A model generated the notes under the pieces. The model saw only the letters and a list, made by a program, of their open reading frames with translations. It was not told the DNA's origin and did no database searches. The translations under genes and the position numbers were made by a program. Below are positions 9,920 through 21,580 of a DNA stretch of 64,000 nucleotides, piece by piece (position 1 is the stretch's first letter; each line of letters begins with the position of its first letter). This DNA comes from Lumbricus terrestris (taxonomy: Eukaryota > Annelida > Clitellata > Crassiclitellata > Lumbricidae), in contig OX457036.1 of the NCBI GenBank assembly GCA_949752735.1, positions 88,167,987 to 88,231,986 of the forward strand, given 5' to 3'.

Positions 9920-11498
9920 ATTATGACTGCTCTTTAGTCATAGACTCTGGCTTCGATGATTTTTTTTAAGCCAGAGCAGGGGACGGAAATTCGCCCCAGT
10001 CATAAAGTGGATCTTATCCCAAAATCTTACTGTGCGAAGGAAGGAAGAGCTGAACTGGTCAAACTGTGTCTGGGCTACGAAACCGAGTGCAAGGCAAGGA
10101 TAAACGCCACCTTGCACATATTGGGGCTCAACTATAATGTCGAACTCTTTTTATAAACTGGTCAAGATTTTCCTCTTTGGCCGTTCCATGGTTGGGATCA
10201 TGTCTAAATAGTTATCTTGAACAGGCGATATATAAATGTTATATATCGATAGCTAGATTGATAGATTGATTGTAATCATTCTATATTAAATTTCAACACT
10301 CGTTTCAATGTTAATATAATATTTTATCAATAAATTTTAGCCACCGCTTTTTGCATTTACTGTTGAGGCCCTCGGCTTCAAGAATCTTGCTTTTGCGGCC
10401 CGTGGTACAAAACAGGTTGGACAGCACTGATCTACATCTACAATCTACTAAAAGTCCTTAATAATTTCAGACAAATCATCAAAAACCATGACTTTTATCC
10501 TAAATGTAATACAAGAAATTACAAGAATCAACCTCAAGAAGAAGCATTTCAAACTCCAGTCACCTAGGCTCATCAGAGTAAAACTTATTAGTCAACATTG
10601 AGGGAGGTTCGTAGGTATCGTATAGGCGCATAGATCTGCAACCGGAGAGCAGAATTTATATTAAACTTAGGACCTAAACTTAATATATTATAGGGTCTAC
10701 TTATGTGCGTTAAGCAGTTCCAGAACACTGGGCACAAAGTTGCAGATGTCAGCACATGCCATGCTAAAATTTATATTGTACAACAGTTTTGCTTGATTAA
10801 GGACAGTGAACTCTCGGTGCTCAGGTACGGTAATTGCGATTGTTAGACAACAGATCGTTAATTCATAATGCTCAACGCTCGCTCGCAAAAAAGCATTAAA
10901 ACTGGACACAATATGCTAAACCGAAAACCGAGTACAGTGATTTGTAAAGTTTTGAAGACTCTAACTTCCGAAGTTCAGCCAACAATGTAATATAATAGGT
11001 CTGATAGAAAGCAGAACGTAAAAATCATCGTACAAATGGCTGAGTTTAGTAAGCAAAAATTAATAGGAACAGTAATTGTAATAAGTGGATCTCTGGGCCA
11101 AATTCCGGGACATTTTGAAATCAATCCGGGACACGGGACGCACAGGGTCGATTCCGGGACTGTCCCGGCGAATCCGGTACGGTTGGCAGCCCTAATAAAT
11201 GTTGATATAATAATAAGAATCTTCGTTTAATTTAAAACTGACCCATCGCGATAATGATTACAATTAAAAGTATGAACGGATAATAATATTGCAAGTCATT
11301 ATAGGACTCAGGAGGCGCAAATAACTGTTTGGCAGCTATGCAAGGCGACCATGGTTGGGACGGAATGTCCAATATTCACGTATAGATATTAAGGTCATTA
11401 GGTAACAACCTCGATTGTAGAACCTGAGCATTTGAGCGTCGAATTAACGATCCTTTTTCCAATTAGCTTTTTGTCACATGATTTTAACAAGAATGACT

Positions 11499-11855
11499 TT
11501 ACCTGGCTAGCTTTTGAATAAGCCCTTGACATTCTTTCTTCATTTCCATGTTCTCAATTCGAAGTTGTCCTTTAATTTCATCCACCGAGTTGCTCATATA
11601 CGTATTATGACTTTCCATGCGATTTTCCAAATGTGTGATTTGAGCGTTAAGATCCTTTAATGCTGATTGAATGCTCTTTGCATCTGTGTTGCGCATGTTG
11701 AGATTTTTGATTAACCTGGATAAGTCATCAGCTATGTCTTTTTCGTCGTTGTTGCACTCGCCAACGGTACTCTGCCCTCTTACATAAATGATGCCGAAAT
11801 TAATTGTAAGCAAAAGCAAAACAGCGCAACAAAACTTTGCCATTCTTAGAGTCAT
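11499..11855 (-). CDS. First exon: signal peptide plus coiled coil, secreted protein (lectin-family candidate)
   Basis: Starts at ATG (11855). The first residues MTLRMAKFCCAVLLLLTINF form a positively charged then hydrophobic signal peptide. A Cys-containing acidic stretch follows, then about 75 residues of polar heptad-like sequence (LSRLIKNLNMR, LKDLNAQITHLENRM) predicted as coiled coil. The coding sequence runs into GCCAG|GTAAAG, a canonical splice donor with a two-base overhang, so the terminal stop is intronic. Spacing and residues match the exon at 58703-58973 (LE.R...H...MS.S..E.K.Q), which has the same donor phase. By analogy it would be joined to a C-type lectin exon, but none is visible downstream before the window edge. 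Confidence 0.68.
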   Translation of the reverse strand: MTLRMAKFCCAVLLLLTINFGIIYVRGQSTVGECNNDEKDIADDLSRLIKNLNMRNTDAKSIQSALKDLNAQITHLENRMESHNTYMSNSVDEIKGQLRIENMEMKKECQGLIQKLAR

Positions 11856-12440
11856 TATAATATAATGCTAATATTATTAAAGTGTTCTAAAAGGTTAGGT
11901 CTACCACACAGTTGCAGAACGTTGTCGGAGAAAATGCACTGCACACCGAAATAATTCTACAGTCAAGCGTTTTTATTATACACTAGCGCATTTCCAATGG
12001 CAGTCATGTGCTTATAATTAATCTGATTATTTATCAAACGATGCTTTTCTGTGGACTGTAATATACTATAGGCCTAATATATAAATCGTCACTAGAGCAG
12101 AACCATCGCATAATATGGAACATGCGTAATGCCTAGCCTAAATGTAGAGATAACGGAGATTATTTAGCAAAATGTTAACAAGTAAATAAGCAAATATTGA
12201 TCGCTAGATCCTGATAATGATGAAAGGACGTTGCTTTTATGACCGCATCCAGGATTTAGAAGAATTAGGCTACTCAAGCTCTATTATACCATATTCTTTA
12301 ATTTCTCAAAACACTTTTAGCCAGCAATTTGCTAAGTTTCTTTTATAGTCATTTTTGAGGAAAACGTTAGATAGCGGACTGTTTTTAATGTAAAAATTGT
12401 GAATCTGTATCCTACTGAATAGTTATTCCTGTCTGCGTGC
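11856..12440. other. Upstream region of the minus-strand exon; no gene seen
   Basis: AT-rich sequence that would hold the promoter and 5' UTR of the exon at 11855. No convincing TATA or initiator element can be assigned. Confidence 0.35.
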
Positions 12441-12549
12441 CTGTCTATTTGTCTGTCCGTATATCTGTCTGCCCACCCGTCCGTCCGTCCATCGGTCCTT
12501 CCGTCCGCCAGCCTGCCTTCCTATCTGTCTGTCTGTCTGCCTGCATTTC

Positions 12550-13107
<558 letters not shown>

Positions 13108-13630
13108 AATTGATCTATAATAATTATTTAACCTATTTCAAACAAATGAAATGTGACATGTAGAATATGATCCACCATAGGTTACAGTTTATTATTTTGC
13201 TTATGATGTTTCTGTGTTTGCATGCGTTGTGGTCAAACTTCAACCAGAATCCGCTTCTCGTTAAAATATACACGATTCGATATCGTGTTACTGTGACTCA
13301 TTTATTGCTCGAGTGTGAGAAAAATTGTTTTATTGTGGTCGTAAGTATGCTACTATAATATCCAATGCGGACGTCCGCGTTTAAAGTTTGTACAACTCAG
13401 CAACCCCAGCGTTAACCAAAATTTGTTTTGAAGCTGCGTCTCGGTTTATGGGTGGTTTATGTTGGTCAACAATCTGCGGTCGAACAGGAAGTTTGATTTT
13501 CGCTTTTAGAAGACCCTTGACCTTGAATTAAGAATTCTCTGGATCGAATCAATCAATTGACAGTCGTGAACTGACAAGAAATGCGAAATGAACGCAGAAT
13601 CACCCATGTACATTTTTCAGATTTATAGAT
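13108..13630. other. No gene supported between microsatellites
   Basis: A short plus frame at 13167-13358 has a hydrophobic start but no supporting context. No terminal repeats seen. Confidence 0.35.
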
Positions 13631-13918
13631 TTATATTTCATACATACATACATACACACATATATACAAACCTACATGCATACCTACATGCATACATACG
13701 TACAATCGTACATACATACATACACACACATACATGCATACATACATATATACATACATACATACATACATACATACATACATACATACATACATACATA
13801 CATACATACATACATACATACATACATACATACATACCTGTACATACATACATACACACATACATACACACATACATACAATCATACATGCATACATACA
13901 TACATGCATACATACACA
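13631..13918. repeat. (CATA)n microsatellite
   Basis: ACAT/CATA tetranucleotide repeats with variants CACA and TGCA. Open in several frames on both strands, which reflects the repeat only. Confidence 0.97.
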
Positions 13919-14035
13919 GGACCTAAATACGGGATGTAGTGGCGAAGGTAATGTCCCACGGGGGTAATGGTCGGGTCATAATGGCAGTGGTAATGTGCCG
14001 GGGGTTAATGTCCGGGTCCCGTTTATAATCTATAA

Positions 14036-14906
14036 TCTATATAAATAAAGAGAAGATTCTGTAACGTGTGTCTGTCTGTCTGTCTGTTTGTTTGTCCGGG
14101 ATGCATTTCAACAGTTTTTGAGCTTTTCACGCCAAACCTTCACTACTGTGTAGGTCTCGGCATGAGACACAAAGTCGAGGGGTTGGCGATTCTCTACCAT
14201 CATGGGGCCAGGGTGGGGACGAAACCCCCATTTTTTTTTCCAATAAAACGCAGCTATTGATCTCAATTTTTTTACCTAGATAGAGGGCCATCAGAACCAC
14301 CCGGTTCAGTGGTTGGTGAATCTCTACCACCATGGGGCCAGGGTGGGGGGAAAACACTAAGACGGCAGTTTCTTAAACACCTTCTTAAACGCGTGCATGG
14401 TCATTATATAAATTGCGAGAGCAGCTGATGTAATTTTCACGAAAATCCTAATTTCACGGGTGACGTACTGGCGCAGGTTGGAGTGGTGGGGTGAGGTGGG
14501 GTGGGTGAGGGTTCGGTGAGGGGTGGAGGTGAGTGGGGAATTTTCCCGAAAACCCTAATTTCACGGTTGGCGTACTGGTGGAGCTCGGAGTGTGGTAGGG
14601 AGGGGGAGGGGGTGGGGGAGGGGTGGGGATGGTGGGTGGGGGAGGTGAGGGTAGGATGTGGGTGGGTGGGGTGGGGTGGGGTGGGGGAGAGGGTGGGTGG
14701 GATGGTTGGGTTGGGGGTGAGAGGGGTGGGGTGAGTGGGGAATTTCTCCGAAAACCTAATTTCACAGGTGGCGTACCGGTGGAGGTCAGAGTGCGGTGGG
14801 GTGTTGTGGGGTGGGGGTTGGGGAAGCGTGGTGTGGTGGGGTTGTGCCCGGGAGCGGGTAGAATCCTCAATTTCCCGGGCAACGCCGGGTACCCCAGCTA
14901 GTATTA
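14036..14906. repeat. GCCGGGTACCCCAGCTAGTAT-type family element, minus-oriented copy
   Basis: Starts with an ATCTATATAAATAAAG / GTCTGTCTGTTTGTTTGTC block and ends AACGCCGGGTACCCCAGCTAG. Between are two GGGCCAGGGTGGGG units (about 14190-14350) and four G-rich degenerate units containing AATTTCACGGGTGACGTAC (14440-14880). Same family as 5369-5885 and 33210-34740. Superfamily unknown. Confidence 0.7.
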
Positions 14907-16236
14907 TATAATGCAACTTCACAATCTGACATGAAAGTATGTTTACACATTCGTTAGAGTTAGACAAACAGTGCCGGAAACCCACAATGGATGACATATT
15001 GGCTATGACTGGGGAAAATCACCAAACCTTATGAGCCTATTGTCAGTTTAAACTGACGGTATTAAAATACCTATATTTTCCAATAGTGAAACCTTTTTAA
15101 AAATTGTCATCATAACTACGTTTAGGAAGCTTGTGGTGAAGTTTTGCATTGCCATATTATTAAAATATGAGTTGACATTAGGCCTAGGCTACTTATTATT
15201 TCTTTGTTGAACAATGCATATTTAAATATTTCAGTTTATCAAGAATTGTTTTCTCCTACGTACGCCAGCTCAAAACAAGTGAAATAAATCCGTATAGATA
15301 ATGACACAGGTCTTAGAATAGCAATTAAAAATGGTTGAGAACAGAAAATGTAATTTAATAACCAAGAAACCACCACTTTCTGTGTGTAAGTTTAAACTGA
15401 CGCTAGTCGCATATGGATTAAATTCGATATTTTACAAACAGAATTTTTCAAAATGATTAAATAACAGTTCATCGCATGACTTAAAAACTAAATAAATGTC
15501 TAGGAAAAACAATGGTTAAGAAAATAGTGGAAATGGTTTTGGTGTCGACATGAGGACATTAACGATTTTCTTTGAGTTGGGTCCTTCGTTGTCACATTCA
15601 AATGTGTTAACATTGCCCATGGTTTGATTTTTGCCCCAGGCGCAAAAAATCAACTGTAAATTATTGACATTTTACAATATGACTATGAAGATATACCGTA
15701 ATGATGACCATCAATATATAATAATTGATACATTACTGATGCAAATAGGGAACTCTGTCTCGCGGAACCATGTTCCTTTGTGTCTAGGCCTACCTATTGA
15801 CAACCTGCATACGAATTGGTAAACTGTCCTCTTGTATTACTTTCAATGAGAAAAAAGATTGATTGATTAGCACAGTGTCGTTTAACAATGACCATAAAGG
15901 AATTTTTTAAAGGTGACGAATGAAAATTAATGACATGCACATTCAATTTAAATTTCATAATAATTATATTTGTATTATGCCGCACACCCATCCAACAACT
16001 AATGTTGGCATCCAGTTAGAATCATAATTCTTTCTTAACGCTTGGGAAGTTTCAAGCACGACAATAATAATTCAGTGTAAAAACCTTAGACAAAATAATT
16101 TGCTGATCACACCAGCCTTATCACGAAGCAACGTTATTTGGTAATGTCATTAGCCAGAAAGTAAATGTCAAGTGTTCTGATGCACTAAATTCAAGCCCTT
16201 TGCCTATGAATTCGGAGGCCACATTAACCTTTATTG
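14907..16236. other. 1.3 kb without recognisable gene
   Basis: AT-rich sequence. Contains a perfect 16-bp palindrome GTCAGTTTAAACTGAC at 15042-15057 and a half copy (AGTTTAAACTGACG) near 15390. No exon or TIR element recognised. Confidence 0.4.
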
Positions 16237-16612
16237 ACCCAACGTTCCCAAAGTGGAACATATTATTAAAGAATTTGCGGTGACGCTAAAACCTACTGTA
16301 AGTCATCCGATAAATATTCATTTACTCGTCCAAAGACGGGGGCACGTTTGTTTACTTTTATTTAAAGTCTGTTGCAGCCAAATAAAATAATTATTTTGAT
16401 GCAATTTTGTCAAAAAATGACATTTATGCTAATAAATATTTAAAATTATTTTAGGTTACAAATGCATGATAATTAATTGCTTTTATCGTCTATTTAGGTT
16501 GATTTGTGTCTATTGTGCCTGCTTGTGGTCTAATATATTAATGGTAGTGACTTATGAGTGAGCGACGCAGCTGATTTTACATATTATGTTCCACTTTGGA
16601 AACGTTGGGTCA
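16237..16612. mobile_element. 376-bp MITE-like element TGACCCAACGTTCC
   Basis: Inverted termini TGACCCAACGTTCCCAAAGT and its complement, about 28 bp with two mismatches. No clear target duplication. A rearranged half of the terminus also appears near 17940-17970. Confidence 0.6.
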
Positions 16613-16904
16613 CTCTCGCTACTTGTAGCCTATCAATATTTTTGCGTTACACTGAAATTTGCCCTGCTCGCTCCAAAATTTACATTTATAGTAATTGTAA
16701 TTCTAATATGAATATGAATTCTATTATTAATAGTAGCAGCAATATTGTTGTGCCAAATATTGTTATTATTAGGCCTATTTTTATTATTTTTATTATTGTG
16801 ATAAGTTTGTTTGGGTTATCGCAGTTTGAACAGTGCGTTTGGCTCTCTGTGGCATGATGTTTTCAACGTAAATTTGAGTTCTGATTAGCCCATATTATTT
16901 TTCC

Positions 16905-17830
16905 GTTTTTCCGCAGGGTGGGTTGTATGGGGGTCAGGGAATGGTGAGATGAGATGGGTATTGGACTATTGGTGGGATGAAGCCGGGGCAGGATGCGATG
17001 GGCCAAGGTGAAACCAATGTGAAACATTATCTTTGTCATGACTTTCATATGTTGAACCTTTTGCGGGGTGGGGCGGCATGGAGGGTTGGGATATGTGGGT
17101 GGGGTATGCCTGACTTGGGGTGGAGGTGGGGTCGAACGGTTGGGTATGGGCTGAAGTGAGCCGGGTGGGGCGATGTTGGGAGGAGTTTTGGACGAAAAAT
17201 CGAAATTTACTCAGACGAATGGGCTGCTTAGGAGCGGTGCGGGATTGGGGCGCGATTTGCGCGGGGACGGGGTGGGGTGAGACGGTGTGGGGTGTGGTGA
17301 GGGTGGTTGGAATATGGGGTTGTAGTGCGCCGAGTGGGGTCAAAGTGGGAAGAAAGGGTCGAAGTGAAAGCAAGTGAATCATTATTTTTATGAATTTCAG
17401 ATGTTGAGCATTTTACAGAATGGGGCGGAGTGTAGGGGGGTGAGAATGGGGTGGCGTTGTCCGAAATTGTGTGGAGGTGGGTTAGGGTTGAACGGTGGAG
17501 GTGTGGGGTTGAAGTGAAGCGGGTGCGTTCAAAGTGAGGAGGAGGGTTGACCGAGAAACCAAAAAATTACTTCAGACAGGAGGTTTATGTGAGGGGCGAA
17601 TTTGGGGAAGGTTGGGTGGGGTTGCGGAGTTGGGACTACGGACTGAAGTGGGTTTTTTGTGGGATGCGGTCGGTCAGGGTAATGGCGCGGTAGGACCGGT
17701 TTGAAAACAAATTGAAACAATAGTTTTCATAAGTTTCATATCTTGAGCATTTTATGGTGTGGGTTAGGGTGGAAGAGTGGGGCTGGGTGGATGGGTGGGC
17801 ATGGGGTGGGGAGGGTAAAAGTTAGGGTAT
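16905..17830. repeat. G-rich tandem array, about 340-bp unit
   Basis: Three degenerate units on the plus strand. Each has GGGGTGGGG-rich sequence ending in a module like TTTCATATGTTGAACCTTTT (about 17042, 17390, 17735). Strong G/C strand asymmetry could support G-quadruplexes. Open frames here are repeat artefacts. Confidence 0.7.
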
Positions 17831-18472
17831 ATGTGGGTATTAACCTTTGTGAATCACAACTTTTAAAAAATTGTATATCTGCATCATTTGGATAAAGTTA
17901 TATCTTTACATATGCATGATGCTTATACTAGTCAAAGTTACCCAACGTCCACTTTGGGAACATACGTATAATTCTTACATCAACTACTTTTTAATTATTT
18001 TTTTCGCTGATTGCCTCTAATTAGGCGGTAAACTATAACATAGTGAAATTCTGAAATGATAGAATGACGATTTCAGTATCTGGGATGATAAAGGTTAGCC
18101 TAATGGTTAATTTGCCAGCCAAAGGAAAGGACATCCTCCTTATTTGCTACTATGGGGAACGGTAGCGTAGCCTACCTTTATTTACGAAAAACATGCTAAG
18201 GACGTAGTCCACACGTTCTCAGAGAATGGATCTAATTTTAGCTCTTTAGTCTGCAAAAGTCGAAGGTTGGTTTGATTGTCAAAAGACAGTAAGTAACAGT
18301 AGGCTACTGTTGAAGTAGCCTAGTCTAATAATTTCAATCGTCGATTGCAAGGCGAACTCGTGTCAATCTAGTGTTAAGTGGAGGTTAGATAGTCGAGTCT
18401 GAGAGTCCAGTTAATATTCTACAAGTTTGGCCTATATTGCTTACACTATGTCATAATAAATTGACTTAACAC
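17831..18472. other. No gene seen
   Basis: AT-rich spacer. No coding, TIR or tandem structure recognised except the MITE-terminus-like motif near 17945. Confidence 0.4.
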
Positions 18473-19130
18473 AAACTGTAACGCCCGCCCCTATCGGCCT
18501 CCCCGGAGTCGCCACTTCCGGATCCTCGCTCGATGGGACCGCGTGCTGCTGTAGACGAGCTCTAGAGATAGAGGGAGGACAGGAGGAGGTGACCTCCGGG
18601 TTCGAATCCCAACGATAGAAAAGCGGCCAGTTATTTCGACTGCCGAACTCCCTATATGAAATTGGCGGCCTACTAGCCAATCTATCGCTTCTTCGCAATA
18701 TACTAGAGTGTGCGAAATCTTTAGGCCTAGCACCCAAAGTTTCTTCCAGGCCGATGGTCGAGTGGTATGGCACGTCCGCAGTGGTTATAGCGGTGGACTT
18801 CAGTCCAGGGTTCAAATCTACAGCAGGCTTAGGCACCGGCGATGTCTCCAATCTTTCCAAGCGTGATACAACTTCCGTCAGCGCTTCCCTGACATTATCC
18901 CTTACCGCCGAGATCTCTTCTCTTACATTTGATTGCACCGAGGAAATAGCATCCTGCGTATCTCTCGCATTAGTTTGAATGGCTTCATGAGTAGACCTAG
19001 CATTAGTTTGAATTGCCTCGAGCAATATCTCCATAGAAGAAGGGGGCCTAGAAGGCTGAGCAGGAGTGACTGGCCTAGACTCCTCCATAGCGCTATAGAA
19101 ATGACTTCTATCGTTATAGCTCACAATCAA
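18441..19130 (-). CDS. Gag-like coiled-coil ORF
   Basis: A 229-residue frame; the second Met (19088, MEESRPVTPAQPSRPPSSM) is the more natural start. About residues 33-95 hold four approximately 11-residue repeats of the form AIQTNARSTHE, AIQTNARDTQD, VQSNVREEIS and VRDNVREALTE, a regular coiled coil. The remainder is Arg/Pro/Ser-rich. This layout is common at the N-terminus of Gag in LTR retrotransposons, but no zinc knuckle or capsid motif is present. The distal part overlaps tRNA-like sequence on the other strand, so the C-terminal third may not be genuine coding sequence. Confidence 0.4.
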   Translation of the reverse strand: MIVSYNDRSHFYSAMEESRPVTPAQPSRPPSSMEILLEAIQTNARSTHEAIQTNARDTQDAISSVQSNVREEISAVRDNVREALTEVVSRLERLETSPVPKPAVDLNPGLKSTAITTADVPYHSTIGLEETLGARPKDFAHSSILRRSDRLASRPPISYREFGSRNNWPLFYRWDSNPEVTSSCPPSISRARLQQHAVPSSEDPEVATPGRPIGAGVTVCVKSIYYDIV

Positions 19131-20803
19131 TCAAGTATTCATTCAACGTCAGTTGCATTCAATGCCATCAAGGATCAAAGTCAGAAGTTTTATTTAATAT
19201 TTCTTATTATTCACAATCAATTGAATCTTCAATTGACATCAATTATGTTCAAAGCAATCAAACATAAAAGTCAGTAAGTTCAATTATCAGTTCCTATCCT
19301 TTGTAAAGACATTCAATGAAAATCAAATGCAACAATTCAATGCAAACACCTATCAACCGGAGTATGCCTAAATTAAATCCCGATTGGACTCTCAAGTCCC
19401 ACAGCCAATTTCAGTTCAGCCCAAAATCTCTAAATGACCGATCATATGAATTCCCCAATAAAGCGTACCTTATGCCCGAAGACAAGGGACAAAGCCGATC
19501 GTGTGCGAAGAACAGCGACGAAGACGATATCCAAGAGATGCGACGAAACACACAGAAAGGCGTCGAGTTTGAAACGCCCGAAAAGATCAGCTAAACCCGT
19601 CGCTGATCTCACGCAATGAACAACAATTTCGGCTATGTATCCAGGCCGTTTGAGAAAGACGCCCTTAGGCAAACATACGAACAACCGCTTCGCAACACAA
19701 TTCCGAAGAACGAGAGCAGAGCGCTGACGATTCGAAGCCCACGATAAAATAATCACTCCGTGTGACAGGGCGAAGAAAGACCTTGACGTATATTAATCCA
19801 GGAGTAGATCCAATGCGAAAGCGAAGGCAAAACCCTCAACGACGCTGATTCGTTTCTCGCAACAAACAAACTCTTTTATTTAATCGACTCCATGTCGAGA
19901 GAGAATGAATCGCCGACAGAATTCGTGTATACGCAACGACGCAGAAGACTAGTGTAAGCTGGCGCTGTATCCTGGCCACGCTTCACCAACTCGATCGAGC
20001 CTAAGACTACCAAAAGCCGCAATACATCCAATTGCCTTGAAATCCTGTGCGCAACTGTCGATATATCCGATCACCCTGGGATTCGGTCAGCAACTCTCTC
20101 AACTCCTGCCGGTAACTGCCTTGCTAGCGGCCCGCTCTCGCTTTTATAGCTGCCTGACTAGGAGAGCGTCCCCCTTTCTGCGCATGACCAGCAAGCGAGC
20201 CGCGCGCGCAAACCCAGCAGCAACGCAGCTGTTTCAAGGCGGCAAGAATTAGCTGCCAGCTGCGGCCTTCCGTGTATGTCTGTCGTCGGTCTGTAGCTCA
20301 CTGTCTTTTCCCTTCTATCTCTCTTTCTGAAAAGCGCCCTCAGACGTGAGATCACGTAACCTCAAATGCACTAATTCAACCTGATGAAGCAGAGAGCTAT
20401 TAACACATACACAGGCCAATACGTCCTCTTCAGTGCGTCTCTTTGTCTGTCTGACTGTATTGCTTGCTCACTCGATGTGTCGGACCACCGCAGAGAAGTG
20501 TGCGAAAGATTAATTACCCTCATCGACTGCAAGCGGCATGGCCTTTGAAGACAGCCACCGACGATCGACTAGATCGTGCGAAAATATACCAATTAATGAC
20601 ACAGCAGCGGCTGCTGCCTAGACAGGCGGTCGCGGTGACCCGGGTCAAACACGCATCAACATTAAAATCTAGGTCACACGAAGCACCGAAATAAAACCAT
20701 ATATATATATATCAGATCTCTGAAACCGATCAAAAATCAAATAAAATAATAATATAATAATATTATCGACCAGAAACCTGTAGCGTAGTCATACGTCGCT
20801 ACA
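18477..20803. mobile_element. Possible LTR-retrotransposon fragment (TGTA...TACA, 4-bp flanks)
   Basis: Begins TGTAACGCCCGCC and ends CGTCGCTACA, with AAAC on both outer flanks (18473-18476 and 20804-20807), as expected for LTR-element integration. The base composition is richer in GC than the flanks. It encloses a minus-strand gag-like coiled-coil ORF. No protease, RT or integrase is seen, so only a 5' part or a solo fragment remains. Tentative. Confidence 0.35.
18749..18830 (+). repeat. tRNA-like (SINE head) sequence
   Basis: Box A-like TGGTCGAGTGG (about 18752) and box B-like GGTTCAAATCT (about 18809) are spaced as in a tRNA gene with an extended variable arm. No clean acceptor stem could be paired by eye, so this is more likely a tRNA-derived SINE head than a functional tRNA. 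Confidence 0.4.
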
Positions 20804-20885
20804 AAACTATAATTATTTTATGCCTGGTTATGAGTTTAAATAAGCATAGACAATGAGACATTCATCAATTTATTTTTTAAAAAAG

Positions 20886-21157
20886 CAAGGCCGTAGCTAG
20901 GGGGTGTTTTGGGTGTTTGAAAAAAAAAACGAAATGGAAAATGTAAAAATTATACAATGCAATTACGAGCATATGATGTAAAAACCATGAAATAAAACCA
21001 TGAAAACAACCCCCGAACTGGAAAATGTAAAAAAAACAGAATTAATTGGTGACATTTTGTGAAGATTTCGGCCGGATGACTAAAAAAAGGTCAGCAGTTT
21101 TTTCGGACGGGAAACTAAAGAAACACCCCCCGAAATCAAATCCTGGCTGCGGCCTTG
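20886..21157. mobile_element. CAAGGCCGTAGC MITE copy
   Basis: Ends CAAGGCCGTAGCTAGGGGGT and ...CCTGGCTGCGGCCTTG. Interior contains GATGACTAAAAAAAGGTCA, a module shared with other families in this window. Confidence 0.72.
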
Positions 21158-21205
21158 TAGAAAAACATATTATTATAAAATGTGTACGCTAATGCAATAT
21201 CAAGC

Positions 21206-21477
21206 TTAAATGGTGACCTCACACACGAAACATGCTTTCCATGCGCATGGTAAATCGTTCCATCTATAGCTTTTGTATTTATCTATGGACGCACATGCTT
21301 CACGACCACCACCACCACAGTTAGGTTCTCCAGGAACCCAGTTGCTGTATTGCATGGGAAAAGTTGCTCCGCAACTGGATGTCCATTGAAGAGTTGAGCT
21401 GCAATCGGAGATATTCCCTCGTCGAGCACCAATCCAAAACTCATTTCCCGTGTGCTCCTCGTTTTGTTGGATACAAT
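21206..21477 (-). CDS. C-type lectin domain, last exon (C-terminal half)
   Basis: Acceptor TTTATACATTTTAG|AT at 21478/21477; the exon begins with two bases completing a codon and ends at TAA (21208-21206), giving 89 residues. Visible features: FWIGAR near residue 13, paired Cys, NWVPGEPN (residues 45-52) with the EPN tripeptide that in C-type lectins contributes to the Ca2+/mannose-type sugar site, WND (72-74, second Ca2+-ligand motif) and a final C..FVCE. The C-terminus is that of a complete CTLD, so the protein would be a secreted or extracellular lectin. The phase matches exactly the one-base overhang of the exon at 32764-32951. EPN and WND intact argue for a functional gene. Confidence 0.88.
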
Positions 21478-21580
21478 CTAAAATGTATAAACCCCAACTT
21501 CAATGTTTACGTTGAAATAAGCGAAGTCGCTTTGAAATGCGGAATTCGCTTTTGCATTCAAAAGCTTTGGATAGAATTAA

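Larger units (their letters stand above)
6079..10429. mobile_element. hAT-type element CAGTGCTGTCC, second layer
   Basis: Ends CAGTGCTGTCCAACCTGCGG and the inverse ...CAGGTTGGACAGCACTG, with the perfect duplication ATCTACAT at 6071-6078 and 10430-10437. The sister element at 29202-30052 has an undisrupted CCCTACATCTAGG at the matching place. Contains two further elements (6274-8474 and 8802-9919). No recognisable hAT transposase survives. Confidence 0.88.
5946..11194. mobile_element. hAT-type element TAGGGCTGCCAAC, outermost layer of a nest
   Basis: Termini TAGGGCTGCCAAC and GTTGGCAGCCCTA, flanked by perfect 8-bp duplications ATAAATGT (5938-5945 and 11195-11202). An uninterrupted 851-bp sister copy at 29202-30052 shows the original size. 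The extra 4.36 kb here is the second element (6079-10429) plus its own 8-bp duplication. Outer-layer sequence remains at 5946-6078 and 10430-11194. No intact transposase. Confidence 0.9.

Noticed and set aside
13167..13358. Short plus-strand frame with hydrophobic start (MIHHRLQFIILLMMFLC)
   Set aside because: No splice sites, no domain and AT-rich context.
13588..13967. Several His-Thr-Tyr-Ile and Met-Tyr-Val-Cys frames on both strands
   Set aside because: Translation of the (CATA)n microsatellite.
14437..14997. 186-residue proline-rich minus-strand frame
   Set aside because: Same tandem family in the other orientation; no coding evidence.
18749..18830. Functional tRNA gene
   Set aside because: Box A and B motifs are present but no acceptor stem pairs by eye; kept as SINE-like only.
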